From NCBI GenBank assembly GCA_963920705.1, contig OY987227.1, forward strand, positions 3,636,143-3,700,142: a stretch of 64,000 nt of DNA, written 5' to 3'. The position numbers were made by a program, and so were the translations under genes. Positions 1-9,930 of the stretch are shown here, in pieces. This DNA is from Odiellus spinosus (taxonomy: Eukaryota; Arthropoda; Arachnida; Opiliones; Phalangiidae). The notes under the pieces were generated by a model. That model had not been told where the DNA came from, did no database searches, and saw nothing but the letters and a program-made list of their open reading frames with translations. Within the stretch, counting starts at the first letter, position 1. Each line of letters opens with the position of its first letter.

Positions 1-898
1 GCAAGAAATCAAGAAATCCGATAAGAAATCAAGAAATCCGATAAGAAATCAAGAAATCCGATAAGAAATCAAGAAATCCAGAAAAAAACCAAGAAATCCA
101 GCAAAAAATCAAGAAATCCAGCAAAAAAATCAAGAAATCCAGCCAAAAAAATCAAGAAATCCAGCAAAAAAATCAAGAAATCCAGCAAAAAAAATCAAGA
201 AATCCAGCAAAAAAATCAAGAAATCCAGCAAAAAAATCAAGAAATCCAGCAAAAAATCAAGAAATCCGAAAATAAAATCAAGAAATCCGCCAAGAAATCC
301 AAAATCCGGGAAGATTTTGAAATCCGAGACAAAATCTCGAAATCCAGCAAGAAATCTCGAAATCCGGCAAGAAATCAAGAAATCCGATAAGAAATCAAGA
401 AATCCAGCAAAAAATCAAGAAATCCAGCAAAAAATCAAGAAATAAAGCAAAAAATCAAGAAATCCGGCAAGAAATCTCGAAATCCGGCAAGAAATCAAGA
501 AATTCGGCAAGAAATCAAGAAATCTGATAAGAAATCAAGAAATCTGATAAGAAATCAAGAAATCCAGCAAAAAATCAAGAAATCCGAAAATAAAATCAAG
601 AAATCCGAAAATTAAATCAAGAAATCCGAAAATAAAATCAAGAAATCCGAAAATAAAATCAAGAAATCCGAAAATAAAATCAAGAAATCCGAAAATAAAA
701 TCAAGAAATCCGAAAATAAAATCAAGAAATCCGAAAATAAAATCAAGAAATCCGAAAATAAAATCAAGAAATCCGCCAAGAAATCCAAAATCAGGGAAGA
801 TTTTGAAATCCAAGACAAAATCCCGAAATCCGGCAAGAAATCAGGAAATCCAACTCAAAATCCAAGATTTCAAAATCCCGTACAAATTTTTTTGTAAA

Positions 899-922
899 TG
901 TCCGACCCCTCGGGGTCGGACA
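899..922. other. perfect hairpin inside satellite
   Basis: Arms TGTCCGACCCC and GGGGTCGGACA (11 bp each) with a 2-nt TC loop, in a GC-rich island within the AT-rich satellite. It is part of a 70-80 bp insert-like segment that is not built from the 20-bp unit and recurs with the 3.1 kb block. Confidence 0.9.
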
Positions 923-3900
923 TTAGAAGAAATCCCGTACACCCCGTACACTTCTGACGAAATCCGAAACAAAATCCGACAAGAAATCAGAAAATTCGTC
1001 AAGAAATCCAAGATCCGTGAAGAATTTAAATGCAACAAGAAATCACGAAATCCTAAATCAATCAAGAAATCTTATGAAAAAATCAAGAAATCCGGAAAAA
1101 AATTGCGAAATCCGAAATTAAAATCAAGAAATCCCAAATCCGGAAAGATTCAGAAATCCGAGACAAAATCTCGAAATCCAGCAAGAAATCTCGAAATCCG
1201 ATAAGAAATCATAAATCCAGCAAAAAAATCAAGAAATCCAGCAAAAAATCAAGAAATCCAGCAAAAAAATCAAGAAATCCAGCAAAAAAATCAAGAAATC
1301 CAGCAAAAAAAAACAAGAAATCCAGCAAAAAAATAAAGAAATCCAGCAAAAAATCAAGAAATCCGAAAATAAAATCAAGAAATCCGCCAAGAAATCCAAA
1401 ATCCGGGAAGATTTTTAAATCCGAGACCAAATCTCGAAATCCGGAAAGAAATCAAGAAATCCGATAAGAAATCAAGAAATCCGATAAGAAATCAAGAAAT
1501 CCGATAAGAAATCAAGAAATCCGATAAGAAATCAAGAAATCCAGCAAAAAATCAAGAAATCCAGCAAAAAATCAAGAAATCCAGCAAAAAATCAAGAAAT
1601 CCAGCAAAAAATCAAGAAATCCAGCAAAAAATCAAGAAATCCAGCAAAAAAATCAAGAAATCCAGCAAAAAAAATCAAGAAATCCAGAAAAAATAAAGAA
1701 ATCCAGCAAAAAATCAAGAAATCCGAAAATAAAATCAAGAAATCCGCCAAGAAATCCAAAATCCGGGAAGATTTTTAAATCCGAGACAAAATCTCGAAAT
1801 CCGGAAAGAAATCAAGAAATCCGATAAGAAATCAAGAAATCCGATAAGAAATCAAGAAATCCGATAAGAAATCAAGAAATCCAGCAAAAAATCAAGAAAT
1901 CCAGCAAAAAATCAAGAAATCCAGCAAAAATCAAGAAATCCAGCAAAAAATCAAGAAATCCAGCAAAAAATCAAGAAATCGAGCAAAAAATCAAGAAATC
2001 CAGCAAAAAAATCAAGAAATCCAGCAAAAAAATCAAGAAATCCAGCAAAAAAATCAAGAAATCCAGCAAAAAAAAATCAAGAAATCCAGCAAAAAAATCA
2101 AGAAATCCAGCAAAAAATCAAGAAATCCGAAAATAAAATCAAGAAATCCGCCAAGAAATCCAAAATCCGGAAGATTTTTAAATCCGAGACAAAATCTCGA
2201 AATCCAGCAAGAAATCTCGAAATCCGGCAAGAAATTAAGAAATCCGATAAGAAATCAAGAAATCCGATAAGAAATCAAGAAATCCAGCAAAAAATCAAGA
2301 AATCCAGCAAAAAATCAAGAAATCCAGCAAAAAATCAAGAAATCCAGCAAAAAAATCAAGAAATCCAGCAAAAAAAATCAAGAAATCCAGCAAAAAAATC
2401 AAGAAATCCAGCAAAAAAAAATCAAGAAATCCAGCAAAAAAATCAAGAAATCCAGCAAAAAAATCAAGCAATCCAGCAAAAAATCAAGAAATCCGAAAAT
2501 AAAATCAAGAAATCCGCCAAGAAATCCAAAATCCGGGAAGATTTTGAAATCCGAGACAAAATCTCGAAATCCAGCAACAAATCTCGAAATCCGGCAAGAA
2601 ATCAAGAAATCCGATAAGAAATCAAGAAATCCGATAAGAAATCAAGAAATCCAGCAAAAAATCAAGAAATCCAGCAAAAAATCAAGAAATCCAGCAAAAA
2701 ATCAAGAAATCCAGCAAAAAAATCAAGAAATCCAGCAAAAAAAATCAAGAAATCCAGCAAAAAAATCAAGAATTCCAGCAAAAAAATCAAGAAATCCAGC
2801 AAAAAAATCAAGAAATCCAGCAAAAAAATCAAGCAATCCAGCAAAAATCAAGAAATCCGAAAATAAAATCAAGAAATCCGCCAAGAAATCCAAAATCCGG
2901 GAAGATTTTGAAATCCGAGACAAAATCTCGAAATCCAGCAAGAAATCTCGAAATCCGGCAAGAAATCAAGAAATCCGATAAGAAATCAAGAAATCCGATA
3001 AGAAATCAAGAAATCCAGCAAAAAATCAAGAAATCCAGCAAAAAATCAAGAAATCCAGAAACAAATCAAGAAATCCAGCAAAAAAATAAGGAAATCCAGC
3101 AAAAAATCAAGAAATCCGAAAATAAAATCAAGAAATCCGCCAAGAAATCCAAAATCCGGGAAAATTTTGAAATCCGAGGCAAAATCTCGAAATCCGGCAA
3201 GAAATCAAGAAATCCGATAAGAAATCAAGAAATCCTGCAAAAAATCAAGAAATCCAACAAAAAATCAAGAAATCCAGCAAAAAATCAAGAAATACAGGAA
3301 AAAATCAAGAAATCCAGGAAAAAATCAAGAAATCCAGCAAAAAAATCAAGAAATCCAGCAAAAAATCAAGAAATCCAGCAAAAAAATCAAGAAATCCAGC
3401 AAAAAAATCAAGAAATCCAGCAAAAAATCAAGAAATCCAGCATAAAAATCAAGAAATCCAGCAAAAAAATCAAGAAATCCAGCAAAAAATCAAGAAATCC
3501 GAAAATAAAATCAAGAAATCCGCCAAGAAATCCAAAATCCGGGAATATTTTGAAATCCGAGACAAAATCTCGAAATCCAGCAAGAAACTCGAAATCCAGC
3601 AAGAAACTCGAAATCCGGCAAGAAATCTCGAAATTCAGCAAGAAATCTCGAAATCCGGCAAGAAATCTCGAAATCCGGCAAGAAATCTCGAAATCCGGCA
3701 AGAAATCTCGAAATCCGGCAAGAAATCTCGAAATCCGATAAGAAATCAAGAAATCCGATAAGAAATCAAGCAATCCAGCAAAAAATCAAGAAATCCGAAA
3801 ATAAAATCAAGAAATCCGAAAATAAAATCAAGAAATCCGAAAATAAAATCAAGAAATCCGAAAATAAAATCAAGAAATCCGAAAATAAAATCAAGAAATA

Positions 3901-4025
3901 CGCCAAGAAATCCAAAATCAGGGAAGATTTTGAAATCCAAGACAAAATCCCGAAATCCGGCAAGAAATCAGGAAATCCAACTCAAAATCCAAGATTTCAA
4001 AATCCCGTACAAATTTTTTTGTAAA

Positions 4026-4049
4026 TGTCCGACCCCTCGGGGTCGGACA
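4026..4049. other. second copy of the satellite hairpin
   Basis: Identical 24-nt palindrome to 899-922 in the same context. A third copy starts at 5319 but breaks off after the loop at about 5334, which is also where the satellite ends. Confidence 0.9.
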
Positions 4050-5335
4050 TTAGAAGAAATCCCGTACACTTCTGACGAAATCCGAAACAAAATCCGACAA
4101 GAAATCAGAAAATTCGTCAAGAAATCCAAGATCCGTGAAGAATTTAAATGCAACAAGAAATCACGAAATCCTAAATCAATGAAGAAATCTAATGAAAAAA
4201 ATCAAGAAATCCGGAAAAATTGCGAAATCCGAAATTAAAATCAAGAAATCCCAAATCCGGAAAGATTCAGAAATCCGAGACAAAATCTCGAAATCCAGCG
4301 AGAAATCTCGAAATCCGATAAGAAATCATAAATCCAGCAAAAAATCAAGAAATCCAGCAAAAAAATCAAGAAATCCAGCAAAAAAATCAAGAAATCCAGC
4401 AAAAAAATCAAGAAATCCGAAAATAAAATCAAGAAATCCGCCAAGAAATCCAAAATCCGGAAGATTTTGAAATCCGAGACAAAATCTCGAAATCCAGCAA
4501 GAAATCTCGAAATCCGGCAAGAAATCAAGAAATCCGATAAGAAATCAAGAAATCCGATAAGAAATCAAGAAATCCGATAAGAAATCAAGAAATCCAGAAA
4601 AAAACCAAGAAATCCAGCAAAAAATCAAGAAATCCAGCAAAAAAAATCAAGAAATCCAGCAAAAAAATCAAGAAATCCAGCAAAAAAAAATCAAGAAATC
4701 CAGCAAAAAAATCAAGAAATCCAGCAAAAAAATCAAGAAATCCAGCAAAAAATCAAGAAATCCGAAAATAAAATCAAGAAATCCGCCAAGAAATCCAAAA
4801 TCCGGGAAGATTTTGAAATCCGAGACAAAATCTCGAAATCCAGCAAGAAATCTCGAAATCCGGCAAGAAATCAAGAAATCCGATAAGAAATCAAGAAATC
4901 CAGCAAAAAATCAAGAAATCCAGCAAAAAATCAAGAAATAAAGCAAAAAATCAAGAAATCCGGCAAGAAATCTCGAAATCCGGCAAGAAATCAAGAAATT
5001 CGGCAAGAAATCAAGAAATCTGATAAGAAATCAAGAAATCCGATAAGAAATCAAGAAATCCAGCAAAAAATCAAGAAATCCAAAAATTAAATCAAGAAAT
5101 CCGAAAATTAAATCAAGAAATCCGAAAATAAAATCAAGAAATCCGAAAATAAAATCAAGAAATCCGAAAATAAAATCTAGAAATCCGAAAATAAAATCAA
5201 GAAATCCAAAATCAGGGAAGATTTTGAAATCCGAGACAAAATCCCGAAATCCGGCAAGAAATCAGGACATCCAACTCAAAATCCAAGATTTCAAAATCCC
5301 GTACAAATTTTTTGTAAATGTCCGACCCCTCGGGA

Positions 5336-6322
5336 AAGATAATGGTTAAAATTATAGCCTGTTAGTCTTATCTAAAGTATATCGCTTTATTCCGTAAAAG
5401 TAAACAACGCCCAGTAGCTTAAACAACGCTTAATACTATCAGCGAAGGTCCAGGTAAATGTACCGGCAGATTCCGATTCGAGATTCAATTTTGGCTACAA
5501 AGAAAAGTGGCAAAGTGTAGAATGAGTTCAGGTAGAGAATTGCCTAGAAATAATGACTAAAAACGCGCAATTTGTAAATTTAAAAAATAATTAAATGGAT
5601 TTTGGGGTTTAAACGAAGATAAATCAGTTTCAAGCTTTATATCTAAACGAGGATTAAAACTTCTCGTGGATAAGAAAATTACTCTTTCTTAGAATTCGTG
5701 TAAAATAAAAGAAATAAAATTCAAACTCGCAATTACAATTCGAAGATCGCAAATAAAACAATGAAACCAAGCTTAATGAGGTTTAAATTGAGTCAATCTC
5801 ATCGCCGGGTTCTAATCGAGCTAAAGAAGCTTCATTTCCGAAGGAATCTCGACGTCGCAACATGGAAATCGCTTACAATTCGACCAATCCGTATAATTTC
5901 ACTTTTGTCCTTATAGTACAGTCATTTTAGAGGTTGACCTAGAATTAATTAATGGATAGTTTTTCTCTTCGGTTTCTTATGTATTTTGGGGCGTTCTTTC
6001 ACATGGCGGTCTCCCCAACTCTCCCTCATGTGCTTTCGACGCCATCTTGGAAAATGGCCGACCAAAACTACATAATTGGCTAAAACTGCATTTATAAAAC
6101 CACCATTGAAAAGCAAACAAGAAGTACCGAACATATGTCGTTAAGAAGCCCCCTGAGGAAATAAAAATTTACTTTTGAAAAAATTATCTCGTGAAGTCAT
6201 TTTTAAAAACTTAATATAGCAGAAACTTGAAACGAGGTGAACTGTATTTTAATATGGGCATTTAAAAATACAAGTGTATTTACAAACAAATATCACATAC
6301 TTTAAAACTATTTTTTTAAATG
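5336..6322. other. no gene seen; contains one dispersed-repeat piece
   Basis: AT-rich unique-looking sequence without a convincing ORF. Positions 5838-5910 match 48187-48257 almost exactly (CTCGACGTCGCAACATGGAA and the following 50 bp), so this part is a dispersed repeat of unknown family. Confidence 0.6.
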
Positions 6323-6326
6323 TCAT

Positions 6327-6506
6327 CAGAGAAGGGTGAGGCGTTTCACGCCACGCCGATGCGAATTTTACCCCCCTGCTTTCCCCTCCCTAGAGTGAGG
6401 CGTTTCACGCCACGCCGATGCGAATTTTACCCCCCTGCTTTCCCCCCACTAGAGTGAGGCGTTTCACGCCACGGAGATGCGAATTTTACCCCCCTGCTTT
6501 CCCCCC
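6327..6506. repeat. 58-59 bp tandem array with GGCGTTTCACGCC palindrome
   Basis: Three units of about 58-59 bp, each holding GAGGCGTTTCACGCCACG, then GATGCGAATTTTACCCCCCTGC and a C-rich tail. The array opens with CAGAGAAGGGTGAGG, directly preceded by TCAT (6323-6326). The same sequence recurs to the right of the provirus at 15923-16102. Confidence 0.85.
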
Positions 6507-6544
6507 TGGCGTATAACGCCTCAACTTCGAGGGCCTCCTTCCTC

Positions 6545-6960
6545 CACGTATCTCTCCTTCCCCCGCTCCACAGTGCTTTGGCTCGGTATAATTCCGAGTC
6601 CTGTATCCTCCCCGTATCTCTCCTTCCCCCTATTGACAGTACTTTCAGGCGTGAAACGCCGAGTCCTGAATCCTCCCCGTATCTCTCCTTCCCCCTATTG
6701 ACAGTACTTTGGCTCGGTATAATTCCGAGCCCTGTATCCTCCCCGTATCTCTCCTTCCCCCTATTGACAGTACTTTCAGGCGTGAAACGCCGAGTCCTGA
6801 ATCCTCCCCGTATCTCTCCTTCCCCCTATTGACAGTACTTTGGCTCGGTATAATTCCGAGCCCTGTATCCTCCCCGTATCTCTCCTTCCCCCTATTGACA
6901 GTGCTTTCGCGGCGTGAAACGCCGAGTCCTGTATCCTCCGCGTATCTCTCCTTCCCCAGT
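6545..6960. repeat. 65-66 bp tandem array, alternating dimer
   Basis: About six units beginning CGTATCTCTCCTTCCCCC. Two unit types alternate, giving a 131 bp dimer. One carries the palindrome GGCTCGG-TATAATT-CCGAGCC, the other AGGCGTGAAACGCC. The second palindrome is the reverse complement of the one in the neighbouring 58-bp array, so the two arrays share a building block. Confidence 0.85.
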
Positions 6961-6997
6961 TCAGCTGTACATCTTGTCAGTCAAGTACCAGCACTTC

Positions 6998-7165
6998 GAT
7001 GGCCCTGTTTTTGCCGCCATCTTTCTTTTCACAATCTTTCTTTTCACCATCTTTTGGCCGCCATCTTTCTTTTTGCGAACGAACGGAGCGCCATCTGAAG
7101 TATTTTTCAAGTCCCATCTTTTGGCCGCCATCTTTGTTTTTGCGAACGAGCGGAGCGCCATCTGA
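6998..7165. repeat. short tandem duplication (GCCGCCATCTTT)
   Basis: GGCCGCCATCTTT-GTTTTTGCGAACGA-CGGAGCGCCATCTGAAG occurs twice about 75 bp apart, with a further partial GCCGCCATCTTTC at the left. Non-coding in appearance. Confidence 0.7.
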
Positions 7166-7204
7166 AGAATTTTCTATTTATTTTCTATTTACGAAATTTA
7201 TTTT

Positions 7205-7290
7205 TTCCGTCCTGAGCGGGGTTCGAACCCAGGACCAAAAGGATCATGAGGCTGCTAGCCCACCGCTCTAACCAATCGGCCATAGAAGCA
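7205..7290 (-). tRNA. tRNA-like sequence with pol III A and B boxes
   Basis: On the minus strand an A-box-like TGGCCGATTGGTTAGAGCGG is followed at tRNA spacing by a B-box-like GGTTCGAACCC. A TGGTCCTGGG...CAGGAC stem surrounds the T loop. The anticodon arm (GGGCTAGCAGCC region) and acceptor stem do not pair cleanly, so this is more likely a decayed tRNA gene or a tRNA-derived SINE head than a working tRNA. It lies between the 65-bp arrays and the provirus end. Confidence 0.45.
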
Positions 7291-7652
7291 TTGCTTATTA
7301 GAACCTTAACCTGTTTTAACAAATGGTTAAAAAATCTAGACACTCAATTAAAGGGGGGAAGTCTCCCATCATAGAAAACCATAAACACGTTGTACTTAAA
7401 CCAATATCATACTTTTAGATTGTATTTTTTTACCAAAAACCAAGCGTTTTAATAATCTAGACAAAAACCTTGTTTGGGGTTATTTTTAACCTCTCTAAAT
7501 TATCGATTTCGTGTCAGTATCCACGTTTCGATTCAATGTTATTTCAATGGAAACAGCTGAAATTTACATTTGCACTTTTTTGTATAGGGTCGTCATTGCA
7601 GATCAACAGTTTTCGGTTGGCATAACTTGTATTTTCGCAAAAAATTATGTTT
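7291..7652. other. no gene seen
   Basis: AT-rich flank between the tRNA-like sequence and the provirus inverted repeat. No ORF, repeat array or hairpin of note. Confidence 0.5.
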
Positions 7653-7834
7653 TTACAATATTTTTATTAATAAGAATGTCCACCAGCGGGGTGTCTCTCC
7701 CCCCTCACCCCCGCGCTCTCTTCCGCGGCCGGGTGTCCGGCGATTTCGCTCGCGCCGCGTTTTTCCCGCGACCGCGGTTTCGCGCGACCGTGTAGATTTA
7801 GATGGCTTCAGTCGATCTAGAATATGGGGACTTA
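7653..7834. repeat. left terminal inverted repeat of provirus
   Basis: Begins TTACAATATTTTTATTAAT and continues through the C-rich CCACCAGCGGGGTGTCTC and GCGCGACCGTGTAGATTTAG segments to GGGGACTTA. It matches the reverse complement of 15751-15922 with a few indels near the outer end and in the GCGCG-rich part. The outer limit is judged from where similarity stops. Confidence 0.85.
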
Positions 7835-7859
7835 GGCTTAAAAATATATATTAGGCTTA

Positions 7860-8060
7860 GGATATGGAATAAAAAACACAAGTTTTTAACGGGATCGTCT
7901 GGTAAACAAATTTTTATTGACAAATTCTTAAATCTGATGCCGGGTTATTAGTTTTTGCCTGGGTATATACAAGTTATAGATATATTTTATACAAGCCATA
8001 TACAATTTATATACATTTTAAGCAAGTTATATACATTTAATACAAGTTATATACAGTAGC
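7860..8060. repeat. short AT-rich repeats inside the left arm
   Basis: Several degenerate copies of ACAAGTTATATACATTT at about 17-20 bp spacing, directly inside the left inverted repeat. No coding potential. Confidence 0.6.
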
Positions 8061-8136
8061 CATATGTACAGTGGGCTCGTATTAAACTTTGCTGGGTAGA
8101 CATATTGACATGAGTTGACGGGGCTGGGTGAAGCGA

Positions 8137-8451
8137 CTAAATGATTTGCAGGTTTTCGAGCTGTGTGGCGCAGCGTTGCACAGCGGGGGTGGGACGAGAG
8201 CGTGCGTCATCGCGGGCGTGTACGGACCCGTTTTTGCCAGGCGATACTAAGGAATTGTGCCCAGCTATGGGGTACTCAGGGGCGTTTTTAATTTTAATAA
8301 TTTTTTTTCGGAGAATCGGGTGTAACAACACGTGCATTTTTTTAATCCGGTTCCGAAATCTCATGGCGTCTCGCCAATGATAATTTCTTCTGTCCTCGTC
8401 GGAATTTATGTAGTAAATTTCGACAGAACTGTCAAATCGAACCTTGCGCAT
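8137..8451 (-). CDS. PPP1R15/GADD34-like protein (PP1-binding, eIF2alpha phosphatase regulator type)
   Basis: A 104-residue ORF from ATG 8451. Residues 3-6 are KVRF, a canonical RVxF-type PP1-docking motif. They are followed by an acidic stretch SVEIYYINSDEDRR (residues 9-22), Trp26 and then RFRNRIKK (31-38). Motif order and spacing match the conserved C-terminal core of cellular PPP1R15 proteins (GADD34/CReP), which recruit PP1 and actin to dephosphorylate eIF2alpha. Herpes simplex virus and African swine fever virus are known to encode proteins with this core. The last 50 residues are not recognisable. There is an in-frame stop shortly upstream of the ATG, so this is either a short stand-alone protein or a 3' exon. 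It overlaps the upstream ORF by 20 nt. Function in reversing translational shut-off is inferred from the motif only. Confidence 0.75.
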   Translation of the reverse strand: MRKVRFDSSVEIYYINSDEDRRNYHWRDAMRFRNRIKKMHVLLHPILRKKIIKIKNAPEYPIAGHNSLVSPGKNGSVHARDDARSRPTPAVQRCATQLENLQII

Positions 8452-8764
8452 GATCCAATACTTTCTTCACGTGGTACTGTAGGACAAGTTTTTCTACGTC
8501 TCTTCGCCTGGCTGTAATGGTGATGAATGGCTTTCCAGCTTTGTCTTTTGGGGGAATAGGCGATTTTGGATGAATGTTTGAGTAGTTTTCCGCCCGCGCA
8601 TCGTCTATACAAGGCGTAAACGCTTTTTGGGGGTATTTCCCCGTGACGTCATCTACCCCGCGGGGGTATTTCCCCGTGACTTCATCTACTCCGAGCGCTC
8701 GCGTTAACTTTTGAATGAATTCACGCTGTAAGTCGGCCGTGACAAGTGAAGCATTCCACCTCAT
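8432..8764 (-). CDS. unrecognised ORF between BIR and GADD34-like ORFs
   Basis: A 110-residue ORF (ATG 8764) overlapping the end of the BIR ORF and the start of the GADD34-like ORF, in a third frame. It contains an internal duplication, DEVTGKYPRGVDDVTGKYPQ, produced by two copies of a 30-bp repeat (GGGTATTTCCCCGTGAC, about 8630-8685). No domain was recognised. It may be a real overlapping gene, linker sequence of a decayed longer gene, or chance. The three minus-strand ORFs occupy three different frames, so they are not one uninterrupted gene. Confidence 0.3.
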   Translation of the reverse strand: MRWNASLVTADLQREFIQKLTRALGVDEVTGKYPRGVDDVTGKYPQKAFTPCIDDARAENYSNIHPKSPIPPKDKAGKPFITITARRRDVEKLVLQYHVKKVLDHAQGSI

Positions 8765-8873
8765 CACCCCCCTGGTTACGAAAAAAGAAGCCGGCTTTTG
8801 CCAGCAAGAGCTGGGACACGTGTAGGTGAGGGTAGTCGAAGAATGTAGCGAAACGTAAACGCACGTCTTCCAT
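8721..8873 (-). pseudogene. BIR-domain (IAP-type) protein, truncated
   Basis: From ATG 8873 (good context ACCATGG, TATA-like element upstream) the frame encodes 50 residues that open a BIR domain: Arg7, TF at 10-11, Pro15, LAKAGFFF (24-31), Asp37 and the first zinc pair C41-F-T-C44. A stop at 8721-8723 ends the ORF before the conserved Trp, His and final Cys, so a complete zinc site is not encoded. The frame stays open upstream to 9110 with no recognisable sequence and a second possible ATG at 8966. BIR proteins bind caspases or their activators, and viral IAPs block host apoptosis. As it stands this is a broken or spliced viral IAP-like gene. No downstream exon with the missing His/Cys was seen. 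Confidence 0.75.
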
Positions 8874-8907
8874 GGTGAGTTGTTGGGAACTGAATGAAGA
8901 GGATAGG

Positions 8908-8913
8908 TTTATA
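8908..8913 (-). promoter_or_regulatory. TATA-like element before BIR ORF
   Basis: TATAAA on the minus strand, 35-40 nt upstream of ATG 8873. It is the only TATA-like word near that start and supports 8873 over 8966. Confidence 0.4.
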
Positions 8914-9213
8914 ATACTTAGATGTGTTTTTTTGTAGAGGGTTAGCTGCCAATTCGGGGTGAACATTGATTTGACCCTGGAACGATGACGAGCGTCAATG
9001 CCCAGTGATTTACAGATAGGGAGAGGCCTTTCTTTGCAAATTACCCCTCTTTGTGGTTCAGGAATTGCCCTTTTCTTTTCATAGAGCGTCGTTTTTCCCC
9101 ATGACGTCACGTGTTTTACTCGTGAATTTACAGAGTCCCAATTATACGGTGCTACGGTTAAAGGGTTGACCGGTATTTGGTTTCAAATCAATCTTAATTT
9201 CATAGTGTTGAAC

Positions 9214-9333
9214 TCAAAAATTCATAAATTCAAGAAACCCGATTACAAACACGAGGGTTAATATGATGATAAGATTTTGAGGTTTCTTGGCCAATATTCT
9301 GGCGAGAAGCGTGGATTCGGCCTGTGTGTCCAT
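9214..9333 (-). CDS. possible small membrane protein
   Basis: A 39-residue ORF from ATG 9333 with an almost ideal Kozak context (GCCGCCAAGATGG). A charged N-terminus of about 20 residues is followed by a hydrophobic segment LIIILTLVFVIGFL (about 22-35), compatible with one transmembrane helix. It reads away from the packaging ATPase, on the same strand as the BIR and GADD34-like ORFs. No family recognised. Short length makes chance possible; the start context and hydrophobic helix are the supports. Confidence 0.4.
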   Translation of the reverse strand: MDTQAESTLLARILAKKPQNLIIILTLVFVIGFLEFMNF

Positions 9334-9923
9334 CTTGGCGGCGTAGAGTCAAGTGTCGCTTCTTTTGCAAGTCAATCGTGATGTCACTATGCGAAGGGGG
9401 GGGGGGGGTGACACCGAGAACCGTGGCGTGTTAATTATGCCACGTGACGTTCCTTCGCGTAAAACCTGTTCGGGCAGGCCTGATATATTTACACGTACCA
9501 CCAAATATTAGAAAACCCCCTATTTAGAAATAGTGTAAAGATCCAAAATCGCAAATAAAAACTTACATCAACCTTTTTTGTTAAATGAGACACGTTTTTA
9601 ACCATAACATTTACCGTCATCTATAATAGAATACAAAATGTCAGTTTCGCGTAAAGTTTGGGCCATATAAACGATTAGTTTCGGCTCAGTGCTATAGATA
9701 AAATCAATGTTATTCCAATGAAGCGCTCGAAATCTAAAGGCATGATTTTTGGTCGGTACTTTTATTTGAAAAATGCAGGTTTCACCTCGAATGTTTTGGT
9801 TCCATCAGCGCAGAAACGAAAGTTTGTAAAACATTTTGACGACACGAAAACTTAAATTCAATAATCGCTATTTCGCGTTCAATAATATATTAGCGGGGGA
9901 GCGGGGAGGGGTTGACCCGGGGG
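9334..9923. other. intergenic region between the divergent gene blocks; no PolB
   Basis: No coding signal on either strand. It includes a run of ten G at about 9397-9406. This gap separates leftward accessory ORFs from the rightward virion genes and is a likely bidirectional promoter region or the scar of lost genes, including PolB. Confidence 0.5.
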
Positions 9924-9930
9924 TATAAAT
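9924..9930 (+). promoter_or_regulatory. TATA box of packaging ATPase
   Basis: TATAAAT in a GGGGG-TATAAAT-CCGGC context, 57 nt upstream of ATG 9987. Its position suits a core promoter for the rightward block. Confidence 0.6.

Larger units (their letters stand above)
1..5335. repeat. purine-rich 20-21 bp satellite with higher-order repeats
   Basis: Tandem array of 20-21 bp units sharing the core AAATCAAGAAATCC; unit variants begin AGCAAAA, GATAAG or GAAAATA. Variants are ordered into blocks of roughly 360 bp marked by GGGAAGATTTTGAAATCC (for example near 307, 1405, 1765, 2536, 2899 and 4803). A larger block of about 3.13 kb repeats (about 803-1200 against about 3930-4290), and about 365-860 recurs near 4866-5300. 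The plus strand is almost all purine plus C. The long Lys/Ser/Asn-rich or Phe/Leu/Asp-rich open frames in it are by-products of the period and not genes. The array begins before the window and stops abruptly at about 5335. Confidence 0.95.

Noticed and set aside
2544-3741. Long Lys/Ser/Asn-rich open frames (up to 277 codons) in the first 5.3 kb
   Set aside because: They exist in several frames and on both strands because the 20-21 bp period lacks stops; they follow the satellite and show no domain.
1-5335. Possible CRISPR-like array
   Set aside because: No constant repeat with unique spacers; units are contiguous and diverged, and the context is eukaryotic.
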